Positions 59,289-64,000 of a stretch of DNA of 64,000 bases are shown one piece after another. The stretch is from Stropharia rugosoannulata (Eukaryota > Basidiomycota > Agaricomycetes > Agaricales > Strophariaceae). The position numbers were made by a program, and so were the translations under genes. The stretch spans positions 682,001 through 746,000 of the forward strand of contig JANCIK010000007.1 in NCBI GenBank assembly GCA_028532985.1, in the 5' to 3' direction. Below the pieces are notes generated by a model. That model ran no database searches and had not been told where the DNA came from. It saw only the letters and a program-made list of their open reading frames with translations. Each line of letters starts with the position of its first letter. Positions within the stretch are counted from its first letter, which is position 1.

Positions 59289-62200
59289 GGCGCCCAAGAT
59301 GAGGGGAAAAGATATCGGAAGCGCCGTAAATAAGTGGGAAAGGACTTAATGAAAGGTTCATATGTTCAGGGTATTTTTGAGTGGTCCAAGCATTTTATGC
59401 ATTGGGCATGACTTCACAATAAAACATAAGTATCCAAGCAAAGGAGGTGTTGTCATTGTTTTCCGCGCATATTGTAAGTGGTTGCCCAACGCTCGCAAAG
59501 CTTGAACAATGGCCCTCGCAGGCAATAATGCACAGCAGTTCAACATCGGACGCTTTAGAGAATCGCTCAATTAGGACAAGTGAAGTCCAACTGTTTACTC
59601 ACGCTCTTCAACTTGATAAATTTGATAAGGAGGTCATTCTGAACTTAAGTCGCACAAACGTTGTCAAAGCACAAGTACATATATTAGACTGCGTATACAG
59701 TGTAGCAGACAACCTATTATCTATGACGATGGGCATGAGTAACACGAAATAAGGGGTAGGATCATTGAACAGTAGAATCAGAGAAGCCGTAATTTTCATG
59801 TTCGTCTGCATTGGACGCGCACCTGGCCTTCATAACTATGCCAAAACGACATAGAAATGCAGAACCCCAACCAAAGGCTAGGGCGGCGAAGGGAACGCGG
59901 CAACACAGAGTACTTCAACGAATGGATGAACTTGATTTTCTTCCTTTCGAACTTAAAAGGGGTGTAAAAAATATATAAACTTACTCATAATACAACAGTC
60001 TCCATATCAAGTCGTACACAAGACAGAAAACAACATAATCTAAAAGAAATGGAGGTCAGTGAACGAGATCGAAAAGGGAACAATTAAGGTGAGTCAGATA
60101 AATATTTTTGGTAAAGTAGGTTGTCCACAAGAGGTTGATTGCTCTCGTTCGGAAGCAGAACTGAGTTGATCATCACAAGAGATGTTGTCCCGGGGAAGGA
60201 AGGAACGTAGAGACTTACCGTATATCTACAATGCGGATCCGTTGACAACACGCTCGGAAGCTGCGCTGGCAACGACGACGAACAAGACAAGATGTGCGTG
60301 GGCGTTTTCCTTATATAATAACTGTACAGTTCATTTCAATCTCCGACCCCAAATACTAGGCGGGGTTACAATTATTTTTGTTGGCTCTCTCTGTGGTGGT
60401 CGTCACTGTTCTCCATGGCTGTTTCAAATGGTGAGTACGCATTCTGTCTGGTGGCGATGATGATATTTTCCATTACTCGAGACGGTGACGATTACTCGAT
60501 GATCCACCTCGTAACATGCATCACCAACTTAGCCTTTCCCCTTCTTCCCATTCTTTTATCCCGTTTTGCAAGTTCTCCATTCTTACGACACCCTTTCTCA
60601 TAGATCATCTACTATGCGTCTGCACTTTCGTGAAACATGCTGAGATAATATAGAGGGAAAGCTACTCACAAGGTAAGCATCATAGCTCTTCCCCCTCCCC
60701 GTTGCGCGCATTCCCTGCGATGATTCAAAAAAAGAACAAGCATATGTCCGAACATTAATGAAGGACACATCATCTTTGTCTGAGGGATCTCCGAATGAAA
60801 TAAGTTTTATACTGATTGTGTTTCCTCCTTAGGTTGGTTTTATTTTTTGCTTGTCGTTTACAGTTTCCACCTTGCCTCGTCAAGTTTTATGGGACTATGT
60901 ATTGGCGTCCCTTTGTTATTATATACACTATCCTTCTGAGCACCTTATTGTCGTCGACTTCGAGGAAGTTTGAAATGTCAAAACACCTTAAGGTAACTAT
61001 GGATGGACAACAGATGGACTGCAATCGTCCACTTGAGCTGCATCTCGATGTCCAACGGGTACACTATCTTGATTTTATTAAGCCTGTTACTTTGATAGCC
61101 TGTATAAAGTTAAAAGGATCAGAGAAAGGTAAGTCGATGTTTAGATGATGCTGTTGGTCGTCGAGTTTTCCGGGGCGGTGAGTGTGTTTGAGCATCGATA
61201 GGTCCTCATTATAGAAATCCCCATCATCTAATACGAGCAATTTTTGTTGTATTCGACCAACCAATCTGCCTTGCTGGACGATGTGGGTGTCCATGTCAGC
61301 GGGCGTTCGAATTTTAAATGTATGATCTATTTATAGCCCATGGCTCCCGGCTCCTTTTTCAAAGTCTTGAGCATTTCAGGCGGAAGCTTGCTTCTGCTAG
61401 TACATATCTTTCAACGCGCTATCTTCTAGATGCTGATTACTGACAATGTAAATTTATCTTTATCGATACGTAGTTCATGGCCGCAAAGATGACATCTTTT
61501 CATGATGGAGTACGATTACGAACGCCACGTTGGCTCCTCGGATTGGAGCGCGCTGGAACATAGTTCTTACGAGATGAGAGTATTTAAAAAGCACTTATCC
61601 ATGATCACAGTGGGAGAATGGGGTTCTTGACTGGTGTCTTCGGTTTCTTCGTCCAAGGGCTATAATAAGCGCCTGCGGCCAGCTTTATCTGATAATGCAC
61701 ATCCTGTAGCAATAAATCTAATCGGATCCTTCATCGTCCCGTCGAACTGTCGATACTCAAAGATTAACGCTCAGTCGTTTGATCTCAGAAAGCCTGTGTG
61801 CACAATTAACGATACGAAGGAATATTTTATAAGTGAAACGATCTTACAAGCACTCATCCATCGACCAACCATCGACACCTAGATAAAGTGACATGTGGTC
61901 TACTTATTTACCGGCAACTTAAGTCAATGCTTCTTTTTAGAAAGATACGTCGTCCTCGAGCAAAAAACAGCAGCCTCTTGGCCATACAATTTATGGGGTA
62001 CACCTGGTTCCGTCTTAATCCCCTAAAGCTATAATAAGCGCTGGCGGTCATCCGATATGATACAGCAATCCTGTGAATGACAGCACTTTTCAGGACCACT
62101 GAGGTCGGACGTCGTCGCTCTTTTACTGTCACCGATGTTAGAAAGGTATCATCAGCAGCCTGCGGATGATTATAAGCATACATACTCGAAACAAATACAT

Positions 62201-62625
62201 AGCCCACACTTCGCCTAAAGCAGTATCTGGCCCAACCGTAATTTGTAATGGCGCTGACATATCAGCGCCGTGCGCAGACTGGTCGTTGGCACAGAGGCGG
62301 TCGACAAGGCGAAGCGAGTCCGGAAATAACAGACTAACAGTACCACTTTGTCTGGATGATCTGATAAAGGAAACACCTGGGGCTGCGCACATAAAATATG
62401 ACAGCACTCCGGTTTTAAATTAGGGGAAGGTTTTCTGGCCGCGGCCGTAGGCCTATTGAACACGACAGTGGTTCGGGCATGATTACGGCTGTTACTCAGT
62501 GCTACTTCAAGTTCAAGTGCGTTGTCTTCACCAACATGGTAGCTTGGGGCGTAAAGGTACAATTTTTTGGGCATGTTACCGCATATTTGCGTTGAATATT
62601 GCATTGGGAGTCGGGGAGCGGGGAG
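59289..62625. other. Gene-poor stretch
   Basis: 3.3 kb with no supportable gene. Features seen are a repeated GCTATAATAAGCGC at 61659-61672 and 62029-62042, and a perfect inverted repeat GGCGCTGA-CATA-TCAGCGCC at 62250-62269. ORFs at 60816-61148, 61634-61882 and minus 62604-62215 (129 residues, genuine ATG) show no family resemblance; the last is the least implausible. Confidence 0.45.
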
Positions 62626-62766
62626 ATGGTACGGGATAGGGCCAAGGAATGTTGTGGAACAGAGCGGAGAAAGCGCATGGACCCAGCCGTGGCGTATCGT
62701 CAGACTCCGCCGAGCAAGCGGTGGGAATGGTTACGTAATTCACCCCACCCAGCGCAGCCTTGCTGA
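62626..62766 (+). promoter_or_regulatory. Upstream ORFs before the bZIP gene
   Basis: If the transcript starts far enough upstream, it contains ATG 62626 with a 46-codon uORF ending at TGA 62764-62766, ATG 62649 with a 29-codon uORF ending TAA 62736-62738, and a three-codon uORF ATG GTT ACG TAA at 62727-62738 sharing that stop. All lie before the main ATG at 62941. Transcription start is unknown. Confidence 0.4.
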
Positions 62767-62940
62767 TTGTTAACCTTTCATTCTGCTCTACCAACCACTA
62801 CCACCACCACCTTTCATATCTCTCCGTCCCGCTCTCGATTATCTAGCGAGGGACCTCTATCTGCGCCATTGACGCTGAAAAACTCTGAACAGCGTATTCC
62901 AAACTCTTCCACCACAACCAAGTCACTCGTATTGCCCAGC

Positions 62941-64000
62941 ATGCTTGTCGACAATCCAGTTTTTCAACCGTCATATTTTACTTCTGCGTCTTCGTTCACG
63001 GAGTACCCCACCGAGCTCACTGACATCTTTGACACTGAGCTGTTCAACAGTACATTCGCCATGGGCGGCTCCGCCCTCTCCGCGAGCCCATCGGGGTCAC
63101 GGGGTTCCTCGCCGCAGAATCTCATGACCCCGCCTCAAGATGGTCTGCCGTCCTCGTTTCCCGAGGTTCACGACGATGAGAACAGCCCCAACATGTTCTC
63201 CTTGTTCGATGATGAATACAAGTCGATGGACCAAATGTCGATGCCAACAACATCCACTGATTTTCTAAATCTGAGTGGTATCGATGGTGCGTTCAGCGGT
63301 GGTGTTGGTGCCTACGGCCTTGATATGGGTAGTTTTTCGATGGGCATGGATCTATCATCGATGAACCCCGCCATGAGCATCGTCGAGGACCCCATGCAAT
63401 CGCGGGGCATCGACCCCCAACTTGTCGACACGCCATCCGCCGTCAGTGACCACGATGACGATTCTGACTCAAAGGAGGAGTCAGAGTCACCCGTGTCGCC
63501 AGTCGCCGAGAAGAACGAATCTGAGAAGTCGGCTACGATTACCATTGCACCTGTCAAGGTCGGTGGGCACGGCAAGGCACGTAAAGGCACGGTGCAAAGC
63601 GGGGGCGTGACCAAGAAAGTCGCGACTGCCGCTGTGCTCAAAGAAACTTCTTTCGCTTCGACTTCCGCAAAGAAGGCCTCTCAGCCTAAAGCTTCCTCTT
63701 CATCCTCGTCTACTTCTCTCTTCCTCGCCAGCAATGCCTCCGCTTCTTTCACCAGTGCCTCTACACCGTCAAAGCCCGAGAGCGAGGCTGGCGATGATGA
63801 CGATGATCTTCCACATGACTGGCGTCCGTCACCTGAAGTCTTTGCCAAAATGACAAGCAAGGAAAAACGTCAGCTGCGTAACAAGATCAGTGCCAGGAAT
63901 TTCCGTGTGCGCCGAAAGGGTATGTTTTATTCACAATATTTTCTCTTTGTTCGATATCTAACTTGAAATAGAATACATCTCCACGCTCGAAGGCGATATT
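62941..64000 (+). CDS. bZIP transcription factor (partial, runs off the window)
   Basis: Exon 1 is 62941-63919, an intron follows (63920-63971), and the next exon is cut by the window edge. The first 300 residues are low-complexity, rich in Ser, Asp, Met and Pro (acidic activation-type), followed by a Lys/Ser-rich section. The end shows a bZIP basic region: KEKRQLRNKISARNFRVRRKEYIS, described here by its parts NKISARNFR (the N-x7-R DNA-contact pattern) and RRKEYISTLEGDI, the start of the leucine zipper across the splice. It resembles the NKxSARxFRxRRKEYI type seen in fungal MeaB-like regulators more than Gcn4. ATG 62941 is the first in-frame methionine after an open upstream frame. Confidence 0.88.

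Noticed and set aside
62215..62604. 129-residue minus-strand ORF with a true ATG
   Set aside because: Plausible composition but no recognisable domain, no splice support and it lies in the region upstream of the bZIP gene; kept only as a possibility.

Overview
The window looks like nuclear DNA of a filamentous basidiomycete, most likely an Agaricomycete. The clues are dense short introns (mostly 45-75 nt, GT-AG), very small internal exons, short gene spacing on both strands, and gene families such as a TOK-type potassium channel, an Mss116-type helicase, secreted carboxylesterases and S1/P1 nuclease. This placement is an inference; there is no rRNA or mitochondrial marker. I assembled gene models by hand from splice consensus, frame continuity and family conservation. 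All complete multi-exon models listed give a CDS length divisible by three.

Layout. 1-16 kb: the end of an unknown gene, a TOK-type K+ channel, orotate phosphoribosyltransferase, a nearly empty stretch (6-9.8 kb), a flavin-reductase-like protein, and an NCS1 purine/cytosine-type permease. 15-17.7 kb: CTP synthase. 18.2-29.1 kb: a cluster of five paralogous short-chain dehydrogenase-like genes in mixed orientation, interrupted by a mitochondrial-type DEAD-box helicase. 31-38.5 kb: an oxidoreductase-like-domain protein sharing a promoter with a PMP3-type proteolipid, a thiol/thiopurine methyltransferase-like gene, an F-box protein, and a nuclear-looking protein with a possible PCNA-binding motif. 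38.9-55.9 kb: two carboxylesterase genes that form the arms of a large inverted duplication. Between the arms lie a METTL18/Hpm1-type histidine methyltransferase, an S1/P1 nuclease, an alpha/beta hydrolase, a D-2-hydroxyacid dehydrogenase and a cysteine-rich receptor-like membrane protein. 56.5-59.3 kb: a multi-pass membrane protein with a repeat-bearing tail. 59.3-62.6 kb is mostly empty. The window ends inside a bZIP gene whose upstream region contains short ORFs.

How genes may work together. Orotate phosphoribosyltransferase, the NCS1 permease and CTP synthase lie within 12.5 kb and all touch pyrimidine/purine supply; this is suggestive only. The five SDR paralogs keep a conserved exon plan but all lack the usual YxxxK catalytic dyad.

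Main points for follow-up: the divergent SDR cluster, including one copy whose splice donor has decayed so that a 69-nt intron is an open in-frame insertion; the inverted duplication of a divergent gene pair, in which one partner became a pseudogene while the esterase 3' ends stayed almost identical (probable gene conversion); and short linear-motif repeats in two membrane proteins.
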